64,000 bases of DNA from Akkermansia sp. (GTDB taxonomy: Bacteria; Verrucomicrobiota; Verrucomicrobiia; Verrucomicrobiales; Akkermansiaceae), in the NCBI GenBank assembly GCA_030523775.1, contig JAUNHW010000006.1, positions 1 to 64,000 on the forward strand, in the 5' to 3' direction. Numbering within the stretch: the stretch's first letter is position 1; each line of letters begins with the position of its first letter. The notes beneath the pieces are model-generated. The model had not been told where the DNA came from, made no database searches, and saw only the letters and a list, made by a program, of their open reading frames with translations. This document shows, piece after piece, positions 41,979-50,109 of the stretch. The translations under genes were made by a program, and so were the position numbers.

Positions 41979-42689
41979 ATGCTGGACTGGATTTTCCCGA
42001 ACACCTGCCATCTTTGCGGAGAAGTTGCCGGAGCCACGCTCTGCCCGGACTGCCTGCATGCGCTGGCGCGCGTGCCCAAGCCCGTGTGCATGTACTGCGG
42101 CGCCCCCGTGGCCGGAAACCAGCAGGACCCGTACCACTGCGAGGCCTGCCGTGGCAAGCCCCGCCCCTTCTCCTTTGCGCGCTCCGCCCTGTATGAGGAT
42201 GATACCACCCTGGACCTGGTGCACGCCTTGAAATACCACAAGCACACGCATCTGGCGCGCGCCCTGGCCCCGGTGCTCGCAGAGCTGTGGGAGGACAGCC
42301 ACCTGCTTGCCGATGTCGCCGACTGGGCGCTCGTGCCCGTGCCGGTCACGAAACGCAAACTCTTCTCGCGCGGCTACAACCAGGCGGAGGAGCTTGCGGA
42401 GGAACTGGTGAAACTGCGCCCCATGCCCATCATCCAGCCCCTGCGCCGCGTGAACACCGGCGTGCGCAGCCAGACCAACCTCTCCGCCACGGAGCGCATG
42501 AAGAACGCCTACCGCGCCTACTCCCTGCTGCCGCGCTATGCGGATGGAGCGCGCTCCCTGCCGCGGAACGTGCTCATCCTGGATGATGTGTACACCACCG
42601 GGGCCACCGCGCGCGCCTGCGCCCACGCCCTCCGCCAAGCCAAGGGCGTGAAGAACATAGGCATCATCACCCTGCTGCGCGTGCGGTAG
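41979..42689 (+). CDS. ComF/GntX-type phosphoribosyltransferase-fold protein
   Basis: A 236-residue protein. The N terminus has paired zinc knuckles (CHLCGEVAGATLCPDC, CMYCGAPV, CEAC), and the C-terminal half is a phosphoribosyltransferase fold with VPVPVTKRKLFSRGYNQAEE and the PRPP loop VLILDDVYTTGATA. Relatives are ComF (DNA uptake) and GntX. ATG 41979 lies six bases after a perfect AAGGAGGG, rare in this window. With a pilus-like system nearby a DNA-uptake role is conceivable, but no ComEA/ComEC is seen. Confidence 0.85.
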   Translation: MLDWIFPNTCHLCGEVAGATLCPDCLHALARVPKPVCMYCGAPVAGNQQDPYHCEACRGKPRPFSFARSALYEDDTTLDLVHALKYHKHTHLARALAPVLAELWEDSHLLADVADWALVPVPVTKRKLFSRGYNQAEELAEELVKLRPMPIIQPLRRVNTGVRSQTNLSATERMKNAYRAYSLLPRYADGARSLPRNVLILDDVYTTGATARACAHALRQAKGVKNIGIITLLRVR

Positions 42690-42697
42690 GCCCTGCC

Positions 42698-42862
42698 TCA
42701 AGGCAGGATGGTGCGGCAAATCTGCCCCGGCAGGCGGATGATGGAATTCAGCATGCTGCTGATGGTGCCGCAGGAGGTGAGGCTGAAGCATGCCGCCGCC
42801 AGCAGCGCCGCAAGCGCGCCGCGCTTCACCATTTGCAGTTTTGATGAATGCTTGTCTGCCAT
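42698..42862 (-). CDS. Small lipoprotein, 54 residues
   Basis: A short minus-strand gene in the comF-glycosyltransferase gap. Translation from ATG 42862: basic start MADKHSSKLQMVKRG, hydrophobic ALAALLAAACF, lipobox LTSC (Cys31), then a mature peptide of 24 residues, CGTISSMLNSIIRLPGQICR and TILP. A promoter in the window's usual form sits nine bases upstream (a GTG six bases behind the -10 is an alternative start). An inverted repeat CCTGCC-TCAA-GGCAGG (42692-42707) covers the stop. Function unknown; size recalls entericidin-like lipopeptides. Confidence 0.65.
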   Translation of the reverse strand: MADKHSSKLQMVKRGALAALLAAACFSLTSCGTISSMLNSIIRLPGQICRTILP

Positions 42863-42871
42863 CACGTCGCC

Positions 42872-42901
42872 ATTCTATCACAGCACCCTCTCCCTTGCCA
42901 A
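42872..42901 (-). promoter_or_regulatory. Promoter of the small lipoprotein gene
   Basis: Minus-strand TTGGCA (42901-42896), 18-base spacer, TAGAAT (42877-42872). Confidence 0.6.
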
Positions 42902-42954
42902 TACAAAAGGGAAATTTGATGTCTGCGCGGGCGCGGGGCACTCCGCGAATGTAC

Positions 42955-42982
42955 TTGCATTCCGCGAAACTGCGGGTATACT
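42955..42982 (+). promoter_or_regulatory. Promoter of the glycosyltransferase gene
   Basis: TTGCAT (42955-42960), 16-base spacer, TATACT (42977-42982); leader of about 10 bases to ATG 42999. Confidence 0.6.
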
Positions 42983-42998
42983 TGCCGATATCTGCAAT

Positions 42999-44081
42999 AT
43001 GGCGTCCAAGAACATCAGCTTCAGCGTGGTCATGACCTGCTACAACTTGGAAAATTACGTGGCAGAGGCCATCGAATCCGTGTTGCGGCAAAAGTACGAT
43101 GGAGAAAAGGAACTCATCATCGTGGACGACTGCTCCACGGACGGCTCCATGCAAGTCATTCGCCAAACCCTGGCCCGCGGCACGAACGGTTGGCAAGCTA
43201 CCGTCATCCAGACGGAGCGCAACTCCGGCGTAGCCGGTGCCTGCGATGCGGGCTGGGCGCGCGCCAGGTACGAGTGGATTATCATGGCTGATGGCGACGA
43301 CATTCAGGACGAACGGCGCCTGGAACTCACAAACGCGCTTGTGCAGCGGCATCCCGATGCAGTCATGCTGGTGGGCTCGGCAAACTATGCGGATATCAAC
43401 GGGAACGTGTACGGCTACGTGGGATGCTGCGGCATGCCGTATGAGCAGTCGCCGGAAAGCTCACTCCTGAACACGCCGGAAGAGAGGCTGGGAAACTACC
43501 TGCTGCCTGACGGTGCTCCGCGGTGGGCACCGTTCGGATGCTACATGGCCATGAGGCGCAGCGTTTTCATGCGGTGGGGCGAGTTGACGAAAAGCGCGGG
43601 AGAAGAGCGCATTCTCCAAGACTCCACATGGTATCTGCGGGCTCTTCTCACAGGGCCGCTACTGAACAGCAGGGAACCCGTGTGCAAGTACAGGACGCGC
43701 GAGAACAACATCCTGAACCGTATGCAGGACGGCAGCACTTTGAAGGGTTGTCTCGCCTACGAGCTGCACATGACCAGCTTCTACAGGCTGAACGTTAAAA
43801 ACTACCACCAGGAACTCAGGGACATCCAGCGGGCCATGAAGGATGCCACCCTCACAGATTTGTCCACTGAGCAGTTGCAACAGTTGGAGGCTCACGTTTC
43901 ATCAAAGCTGGCATCGTATGAAATTCTTGCAGATTGGTGGAACCTGCCGTGGGGAAAAAGGCTCTGCATTGCCTTGCACAACCCACTGCCTGCCAACTTC
44001 AGTCGCTGGCCGTTGCCGCGTCTGCTGCCGTTCCGTGTGTACGTGTTCCTGCGTTGGGCGCGCCAGAAAATGAAGGGCTGA
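42999..44081 (+). CDS. Family 2 glycosyltransferase
   Basis: A 360-residue GT-A enzyme. Visible: SFSVVMTCYNLENYVAEAIE, IIVDDCSTDGSMQVIRQ (nucleotide-sugar binding), ADGDDIQDERRLE (the DxD-like metal motif) and the acceptor region GEERILQDSTWYLRALL. The C-terminal 90 residues are helical and basic (LLPFRVYVFLRWARQKMKG), suiting membrane association. It probably adds a sugar in surface-polysaccharide or pilin glycan synthesis. Codon choice is visibly less G+C-rich than the flanks and it stands alone with its own promoter, which suggests acquisition by transfer. Confidence 0.85.
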   Translation: MASKNISFSVVMTCYNLENYVAEAIESVLRQKYDGEKELIIVDDCSTDGSMQVIRQTLARGTNGWQATVIQTERNSGVAGACDAGWARARYEWIIMADGDDIQDERRLELTNALVQRHPDAVMLVGSANYADINGNVYGYVGCCGMPYEQSPESSLLNTPEERLGNYLLPDGAPRWAPFGCYMAMRRSVFMRWGELTKSAGEERILQDSTWYLRALLTGPLLNSREPVCKYRTRENNILNRMQDGSTLKGCLAYELHMTSFYRLNVKNYHQELRDIQRAMKDATLTDLSTEQLQQLEAHVSSKLASYEILADWWNLPWGKRLCIALHNPLPANFSRWPLPRLLPFRVYVFLRWARQKMKG

Positions 44082-44117
44082 TTATACAATACAAAAAGCC
44101 CCCCGCTGCCATACAGC

Positions 44118-44145
44118 AAACGCCCCGCCGTGCGGCGGGGCGTTT
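44118..44145. terminator. Bidirectional terminator-like hairpin between convergent genes
   Basis: Perfect 12-bp stem AAACGCCCCGCC / GGCGGGGCGTTT with a four-base loop. It lies between the glycosyltransferase and the long GreA gene, which converge on it. Confidence 0.7.
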
Positions 44146-44179
44146 GGCCTTGGGTTGAGGTTGACGTGAATCCGCCTCC

Positions 44180-46126
44180 TTACGCTTCCTCCGGGGTTTC
44201 ATCCGGGAAGATGAGCTCCTTGGGGGCGGGCTCGATGCTCTTGATGGTCATCTTCACCTGCTCGCCGCCGATTTCCAGGGGCAGGCGCAGCACCTCGCCC
44301 ACCTTGTGGCCGAGCAGCTTGGCCCCCAGGCGGGAGCTGTAGGAGATGATGTGCTCCTCCGGCACGGAATCCCAGGCGCCGAGGACAATGTAGACCACCT
44401 CCCGGCCCTCCTCTGTTACAAAGGTGACCTTGGTGCCCATGTTGATTTCCTCGCAGGAGACGCTGGCGAAATCCGTGGGAACGGCCTGGGAGAGCAGGCG
44501 GGAAAGCTCCACCGAGCGGCGCGTGAGCACCTGGCGCGTGGCCTTGGCGTCCTGGTAGCCGCCGTTCTCGCGCAGGTCGCCCTCCGCGCGGGTGACTTCC
44601 AGATCGTGCTTGTTCTTGGGGATGCGCACGTTGATGATATCCTCGTACTCCGCCTTGCGGGCGGCGAAGGAGCGCAGGGAAACGTACATGGCCTGCTTCT
44701 CCTTGGCCCCGGCACGGGACTTCACGATGTCGTGCAGCGTTTCCTGCACCTTCATCATGTTGGCGAGCAGCAGGTTGCGGTCCAGCTCCGGCAGCACGGA
44801 TGAGTTGTAGATGGCCTTGGCGAACGGGCGGGCTTCCAGCTCGCTCAAGCCGCTCACCAGGTCCGGGGCCAGGCTCTTGTCCTCCAGCAGCATGTTGCGA
44901 AGGCGCAGCGACCGGTTGGGGCCGCCCTCCGCGCTGTCGCGCTCAATGGCCGCAATCAGGGCGGAACCCAGCGTCATCTTCGTGCCGTCAACCAGCTCCT
45001 TGGCCACGCCGTTGCGTTCCTTGCACACCCAGATGAGCACGTCCGGGCTCAGGTTCTGGCGGGAGAGGCCGTTGGAGATGACGGAGAAGAGCTGCTCCTT
45101 GGCGCCCTTGGCAACAATGAAGTCTGCCACGGGGGCGGTGACCTTGCTGCCGCCGAAGAGGAAGATGTTGATGGCGTAGGAGAGGCAGGCTTCCCCGTAG
45201 GCTTCCGCCAGGGCCTTGTAGACCTCCTTCTGGCGGCTGGCGTTCAGCTCGCCGATGTAGCCGACGATTTCCTCCGAACTGATAGTCTTGAGCTTGTCCG
45301 CCAGGGTGGTGATGGTGGTGTCGTCCGCGGCTTTCAGGGCCTCGTCCAGCTTTTCCCTGGCCTCCTGGCTGCCGGCCACGGTCTCCAGGATTTCATCGCG
45401 GATGATGATGAGCTCCAGCACGCGCTGGGGTTCCTCGTGGGCCTTCAGGATGTCCTCCTCCATGCTCTTCACCAGCTCGGCCACAATGGCGTATTCGCCC
45501 TTGAGCACCTCCAGGTGCGCCTGATCCAGAATGCGCACGCAGGATTCAAGCGTCACTGCATCCCGGTAGTCCGCAAGCAACGCCTCCGCGGCGGATGCCG
45601 CCTCGCGCGTCACTATGGCCTCGCCGCGTTTCGTGGGCAGGCGGAAGCCCGGGTCCTCGCGCATGGCGGCGCGCGCCTTGTCCCACCACGTCTTCCATTC
45701 CTTGGCGGGTATCACGCGGTCGCTCAGGAAGCGCTCCAGGTCCTCCGGCAGCAGCGGCAGGATTTCATCGATGCCCTCGCGCAGGGACTTGTTGCCGTCT
45801 ATGACGAAGCGCATGAAGTCCAGGATGCTCTTCTTGTCCGTGGCCCGCGCGTAGCAGCCCTGCGGGTCGTCGTAGCAGGGGATGAGGAAGTGGCCCTCCG
45901 GTATGGGTGTCAGCGAGTTGAAGGCGAGCTTCAGGCCCATCACGTGGTCCCTGCCGCCCTCGAAGGCGATTTTGACCTTCTGCTGGGGCAGGCTCCAGGC
46001 GCTCACCTTGCCCACACCCATCTCTTGGTGCATCACGTATTTTCCGGGAGAGAACTTATCAAGTCTGGCGGCAAAGTCGGCCGGAATCTTACCAGCTTGC
46101 ACCAGTTTTTGTAGGTCGGAATTCAT
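44180..46126 (-). CDS. Long GreA/GreB-type transcription elongation factor
   Basis: A 648-residue protein whose last 155 residues are a Gre factor: the coiled-coil tip GDLRENGGYQDAK (Asp and Glu of the catalytic GDLxEN kept) and the FKBP-like domain (GTKVTFVTEEGREVVYIVLG, LLGHKVGEVLRLPLEIGGEQ). The first 490 residues are mostly helical, with an early beta part (GKYVMHQEMGVGKVSAWSLP). It should rescue backtracked RNA polymerase. Ordinary GreA has about 158 residues; a Gre of around 700 residues is known from Chlamydia, so this may be a trait of the PVC group. ATG 46126 is preferred to upstream in-frame starts because of the promoter. Confidence 0.82.
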   Translation of the reverse strand: MNSDLQKLVQAGKIPADFAARLDKFSPGKYVMHQEMGVGKVSAWSLPQQKVKIAFEGGRDHVMGLKLAFNSLTPIPEGHFLIPCYDDPQGCYARATDKKSILDFMRFVIDGNKSLREGIDEILPLLPEDLERFLSDRVIPAKEWKTWWDKARAAMREDPGFRLPTKRGEAIVTREAASAAEALLADYRDAVTLESCVRILDQAHLEVLKGEYAIVAELVKSMEEDILKAHEEPQRVLELIIIRDEILETVAGSQEAREKLDEALKAADDTTITTLADKLKTISSEEIVGYIGELNASRQKEVYKALAEAYGEACLSYAINIFLFGGSKVTAPVADFIVAKGAKEQLFSVISNGLSRQNLSPDVLIWVCKERNGVAKELVDGTKMTLGSALIAAIERDSAEGGPNRSLRLRNMLLEDKSLAPDLVSGLSELEARPFAKAIYNSSVLPELDRNLLLANMMKVQETLHDIVKSRAGAKEKQAMYVSLRSFAARKAEYEDIINVRIPKNKHDLEVTRAEGDLRENGGYQDAKATRQVLTRRSVELSRLLSQAVPTDFASVSCEEINMGTKVTFVTEEGREVVYIVLGAWDSVPEEHIISYSSRLGAKLLGHKVGEVLRLPLEIGGEQVKMTIKSIEPAPKELIFPDETPEEA

Positions 46127-46136
46127 ACTGGCAACC

Positions 46137-46164
46137 ATGGTATCACACATTCTGTCAAATGCAA
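46137..46164 (-). promoter_or_regulatory. Promoter of the long GreA gene
   Basis: Minus-strand TTGCAT (46164-46159), 16-base spacer, TACCAT (46142-46137), ten bases before the start codon. Confidence 0.5.
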
Positions 46165-46236
46165 GCCCAACCGAGCATTTTTTTGCTCCCCCGCACCCCG
46201 ATGGTAAGGAAAATTTAACTTTTCTCATTTTTCCTG

Positions 46237-46265
46237 TGGACAAAGCGTGCGCGCGGGGGTAAGAT
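46237..46265 (+). promoter_or_regulatory. Promoter of the bactofilin genes
   Basis: TGGACA (46237-46242), 17-base spacer, TAAGAT (46260-46265). Transcription would start near 46272, leaving a leader of about 45 bases to ATG 46317. An out-of-frame ATG lies at 46273, exactly at the expected start point. Confidence 0.55.
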
Positions 46266-46316
46266 AGCCGCGATGCTCCGCTGTGGCAGCAGCAACACGT
46301 CAACCTCTATCACAAT

Positions 46317-46919
46317 ATGTTCAAGTATCCCAAGCAAAACGACGACAAGTTCTCCGGCTCCCCGTTCAGCGATGTGCCCGAGGATTGGGCCACCAAGGCG
46401 GAGGACACCCCCTCCACCTCTCCCTTCTCCCAGAAGAAGGACACCGCGGAGACCGCTCCCTCCAGCTCACCCTTTGATGAAATCCACACTTCCTCCACGC
46501 TCACCACGGCTGCCAGCCGCAACGTGCTCAACCAGGACGTGGAGGTGGTGGGTGTCCTGCGCTTCACGGACGACCTGCTCGTGGACGGCTCCGTGGAGGG
46601 CCGCATCGAGTCCGACGGCGTGCTGACCGTGGGCGGCAACGCCTTCATCAAGGCGGGAGACAAGGAGAAGAGCACCGTGCAGACCAAGAGCGTGATTGTG
46701 CACGGCCGCGTGCACGGCAACATTGAGGTGACGGACCGCGTGGAGCTGGCCGCCACCGCAGAGGTCATCGGCGATATCTCCGCCAACAAGATTTCCATCC
46801 AGGAGGGTGCCATCCTGGTGGGCCAGTGCCGCATTGGCGCCCCCGCCAGCATGCCCGCCGCCAAGGCCAAGCCGGCGGCTTCCCCCGTGGCTTCCAAGAC
46901 GCCGAACCTGCTCGGTTGA
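46317..46919 (+). CDS. Bactofilin
   Basis: A 200-residue polymer-forming cytoskeletal protein. Residues 1-75 are a disordered Ser/Pro/Asp-rich tail; 80-175 are the right-handed beta-helix core with short hydrophobic repeats (VVGVLRFTDDLLVDGSVEGR, SVIVHGRVHGNIEVTDRVEL, DISANKISIQEGAILVGQC); an Ala/Pro tail follows. Bactofilins scaffold wall enzymes or pili at the membrane. The next gene encodes a second, zinc-ribbon bactofilin. Confidence 0.88.
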   Translation: MFKYPKQNDDKFSGSPFSDVPEDWATKAEDTPSTSPFSQKKDTAETAPSSSPFDEIHTSSTLTTAASRNVLNQDVEVVGVLRFTDDLLVDGSVEGRIESDGVLTVGGNAFIKAGDKEKSTVQTKSVIVHGRVHGNIEVTDRVELAATAEVIGDISANKISIQEGAILVGQCRIGAPASMPAAKAKPAASPVASKTPNLLG

Positions 46920-46942
46920 GTCTTGCCGGGCCCCAGTGAGAC

Positions 46943-47578
46943 ATGCTCGAATTCCGTCCAGAACCGCTAGTCGTTTCCTCGGTGTCCGGGCTGTTACCCG
47001 AAGGTGAGCGTGACCGCCGCGTCGCGCTCACCTCGTTTCATTCCCAGGTGAAGGAGTCGCACGTCCCCATGCAGGAGGTGGTGTGCTATGAATGCGGCAT
47101 GACCTCCAAGGTGCCGGCGGCGGCGCTTTCCGCCAACTGCCAGCACTGCCAGGCCCACCTGAACATGGCGGATGTGGAGATACGCCCCGGCTCGGAGCAG
47201 CTCTCCATCCGCACGCTGGGGGATGTGACCGTGCCGCCGGAAACCACGCTCTCCCGCCTCTCCGTGGTTTGCCGCAACATGGAAATCAGCGGCCGCGTCT
47301 CCGGCTCCTTCCGCTGCACCCGCGCCCTGGTGGTCAACGAATCCGTGCAGATTGAAAACCTGCAGGCGGCGCGCCTGGTGGTTTCCAAGGGTACGGAGGT
47401 GGTCATCACCAAGAACGCGCAGGTGGAGGCGGCCAACATCTACGGCAGGCTCACCGGCGTGCTGCGCTCATCCGGCGTGGTGAAAATCTACGGCTCCGGT
47501 GAGGTGAACGGGCTCATTTTCGCCGCAGACGTGGTGATGGAACCCGGCGCGGTCTACAACCGCGATAACTTGAGCTAG
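46943..47578 (+). CDS. Bactofilin-like protein with an N-terminal zinc ribbon
   Basis: A 211-residue protein starting 23 bases after the first bactofilin (ATG 47069 is a possible shorter start). Residues about 48-70 hold a CxxC pair set (VCYECGMTSK and CQHCQAHL), a likely zinc ribbon; 85-205 repeat the beta-helix pattern (LSVVCRNMEISGRVSGSFRC, LVVNESVQIENLQAARLVVS, VVKIYGSGEVNGLIFAADVV). It may co-polymerise with the upstream bactofilin and recruit a partner through the ribbon. Confidence 0.78.
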   Translation: MLEFRPEPLVVSSVSGLLPEGERDRRVALTSFHSQVKESHVPMQEVVCYECGMTSKVPAAALSANCQHCQAHLNMADVEIRPGSEQLSIRTLGDVTVPPETTLSRLSVVCRNMEISGRVSGSFRCTRALVVNESVQIENLQAARLVVSKGTEVVITKNAQVEAANIYGRLTGVLRSSGVVKIYGSGEVNGLIFAADVVMEPGAVYNRDNLS

Positions 47579-47615
47579 CGCGGCGGCTCCGCCGCATCCC
47601 GCGCACCCCACGCCC

Positions 47616-50060
47616 ATGGACATCCGCATTACAGGAGCGAGCCAGAACACCCTGCGCCATATCAACCTCACCCTCCCCGGCGGCAAGCTCATCGCCCTCA
47701 TGGGCCCCAGCGGCTCCGGCAAGAGCACGCTCGCGTACGATACCCTTTTCGCGGAATCCCGCCGCAGGTTCCTGGATTGCCTCTCCCCCGGCGCGCGGCG
47801 CCTGCTGGCGCGCCCGGAAAAGCCCCGCGTGGAGGCTATAGAGGGCCTGCCGCCCGCGCTCTGCCTGGAGCAGAACCCGCCCGCCGGGCGCTCCCGCACC
47901 GTGCTCGGCTCGCTCACGGAGGCCCTGGACTACCTGCGCATCCTGTACGCCGCCATCGGCACGCCGCATGATCCCGCCACGGGCGCGGTGCTCACGCGCC
48001 TGAGCCCGGAGGAGATTGCCGCGCGCCTGGAGCGGCTGTCGGAGGGCACGCGCCTCACCCTGCTCGCGCCGCTGGCGGATTCCTTCGGGCGTGATGCGGA
48101 GTCCGACATCCTCACGCTGCGCAAGCTCGGCTACCTGCGCGTGCGCGTGGACGGGAACATCCTTGACCTGGAGGAGCTGGAGGCCGCACCGCCCAAGCCC
48201 GGCCAAGCCTGCGAGCTGGTGGTGGACCGCATTGTGCGCCGCGCGGGCGTGGAATCCCGCCTGGCGGACTCCGTGCAGGCCGCGCTGCGTATCTGCGCGG
48301 ATGAGCTGCGCGCGCTGGTGCAGGAGCCGGGGGAGGAGCCGCGCGTGCAGTGCTTCCACACGCGCTACCGCAACGAATCCACCGGATTCACCCTGCCGGA
48401 TTTGACCCCCGGCCTCTTCTCCCACTTCTCCCCGCACGGCGCGTGCCCCGAATGCGAGGGCCTGGGCACCGTGGAGGGCAGGGGAGGAGCGCCCGCGCTC
48501 TGCCCCGCCTGCAAGGGCATGCGCCTCAACCCCGCCGCTCTCGCCGTCACGCTGGATTTCGGCGGCCGCGAGTGCAACCTCGGCGCCTTCTGCAACCTCA
48601 CCGTGGAGCAGAACCGCCGCATGCTGGACGAACTCTCCATCCCCGCCGCCTACCGCGATTCCCTGCAGACCGCGTGCGGCGAGCTCCGCAGCCGCCTGGA
48701 CTGCCTCATGCAGCTCGGCCTCGGTTATCTCAGCCTTTCGCGCGCCGCCAACACGCTCTCCGGCGGCGAGCTCCAGCGCGCCCGCCTCGCCGGGCAGATC
48801 GGCGGCGGCCTTTCCGGCGTGCTCTACATTTTGGACGAACCCACCATTGGCCTTCACCCGCGCGAGACGGATATGCTCATTGCCGCCCTCAAGCGCCTGC
48901 GCGACAAGGGCAACACCATCCTGGTGGTGGAGCACGACCCCCAGCTGCTGCAAGCCGCGGACTGGCTGGTGGAGATGGGCCCCGGCTCCGGCGCGGAGGG
49001 CGGCCAAATCCTGGCGCAGGGAACGTACAAGCAATTTTTGAAGAACGCGGATTCACCCACGGGCGCGTGGCTTGCGGGCCGCAAGCGCATGCCGGAGGCG
49101 GAGCCGCGCGATACCGCCGCCTGCCGCTGGGCCACCCTCTCCCACGCGAAGGCGCGCAACCTCAAGGATATTGAATTCCGCTTCCCCCTCGGTGCCTTCA
49201 CCTGCCTCTCCGGCCCCGGCGGCAGCGGCAAGAGCACGCTCGTGCACGAGTGCCTGCTGCCCGCGTTCAAGGCGGGCAAGCTCGCGGGCGCGCGGGATAT
49301 CGCGCGCGCCGTGGTGGTGGACCAGTCGCCGCTGGGCACCTCGCCGCGCTCCACGCCCGCCACCGCCGTGGGCCTGCTGGATGTGCTGCGCCCGCTCTAC
49401 GCCAGCCTGCCGCTCTCACGCCAGCGCGGCTACAAGCCCGCACGCTTCTCCCTGAACGTCCGCGGCGGCCGCTGCGAGCGCTGCGGCGGCACCGGCATGC
49501 TCCAGGTGGACATGAATTTCCTGGCCGACCTCTACACCGAGTGCGATGCCTGCCGCGGCGCGCGCTACAACCGCGAGACCCTGGAGGTCACCTGGCGCGG
49601 CAAGTCCATTGCACAGGCACTGGCCCAGACCGTGGACGAGGCGCTGGAATTCTTTGCCGCCATCCCGAACGCGGCCGCCCTGCTGCGCGCGCTGCACGAC
49701 CTGGGGCTGGGCTACCTGCCGCTGGACCGCTCCGTCACCACCCTATCCGGGGGAGAGGCCCAGCGCATCAAGCTAGCCGCCCACCTGGCCAAGGCCAACC
49801 CCAGGCGCGGCACCAAGCCCGGCGAGCACCTGCTCTTCATCCTGGACGAACCCAGCACCGGGCTCCATTTCGCGGAGCTGGACCTCCTCCTGCGCGCCGT
49901 CTTCCGCCTCCGCGCCGCCGGCCACACCATCCTCTGCATCGAGCACAACCGCGACATCCTCTCCCGCGCCGACTGGCTCGTGGAACTCGGCCCCGGCGCT
50001 GGGGAGAACGGCGGCTCCATCACCTACGCCGGCGTGCCAAACCGTGATGTTTTGTCATGA
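47616..50060 (+). CDS. Short UvrA paralogue (UvrA2-like excinuclease ATPase)
   Basis: An 814-residue double ABC ATPase with both UvrA halves: Walker A GPSGSGKST and GPGGSGKST, signatures LSGGELQRARLA and LSGGEAQRIKLA, Walker B ILDEPTIGLHP and ILDEPSTGLHF, and zinc modules CPECEGLG/CPACKG and CERCGGTG/CDACRG. It is over 100 residues shorter than canonical UvrA (about 940), mainly in the first-half insertion where UvrB binds, as in UvrA2 proteins tied to damage tolerance or export-like roles. The main uvrA would be elsewhere. Confidence 0.82.
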   Translation: MDIRITGASQNTLRHINLTLPGGKLIALMGPSGSGKSTLAYDTLFAESRRRFLDCLSPGARRLLARPEKPRVEAIEGLPPALCLEQNPPAGRSRTVLGSLTEALDYLRILYAAIGTPHDPATGAVLTRLSPEEIAARLERLSEGTRLTLLAPLADSFGRDAESDILTLRKLGYLRVRVDGNILDLEELEAAPPKPGQACELVVDRIVRRAGVESRLADSVQAALRICADELRALVQEPGEEPRVQCFHTRYRNESTGFTLPDLTPGLFSHFSPHGACPECEGLGTVEGRGGAPALCPACKGMRLNPAALAVTLDFGGRECNLGAFCNLTVEQNRRMLDELSIPAAYRDSLQTACGELRSRLDCLMQLGLGYLSLSRAANTLSGGELQRARLAGQIGGGLSGVLYILDEPTIGLHPRETDMLIAALKRLRDKGNTILVVEHDPQLLQAADWLVEMGPGSGAEGGQILAQGTYKQFLKNADSPTGAWLAGRKRMPEAEPRDTAACRWATLSHAKARNLKDIEFRFPLGAFTCLSGPGGSGKSTLVHECLLPAFKAGKLAGARDIARAVVVDQSPLGTSPRSTPATAVGLLDVLRPLYASLPLSRQRGYKPARFSLNVRGGRCERCGGTGMLQVDMNFLADLYTECDACRGARYNRETLEVTWRGKSIAQALAQTVDEALEFFAAIPNAAALLRALHDLGLGYLPLDRSVTTLSGGEAQRIKLAAHLAKANPRRGTKPGEHLLFILDEPSTGLHFAELDLLLRAVFRLRAAGHTILCIEHNRDILSRADWLVELGPGAGENGGSITYAGVPNRDVLS

Positions 50061-50109
50061 TGCACTTTTTCCTGCACAAAACCGCTGCGGACGTGCTTCA
50101 TAGGGGTGT

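Noticed and set aside
41979..42689. Evidence for a natural competence locus
   Set aside because: A ComF-type protein alone is not enough; no comEA, comEC or dprA is present.
46273..46626. ATG exactly at the expected transcription start of the bactofilin promoter
   Set aside because: Its frame is a shadow of the bactofilin gene (Pro/Arg/Ser-rich, no family), so it is more likely chance; kept only as a note on the promoter.
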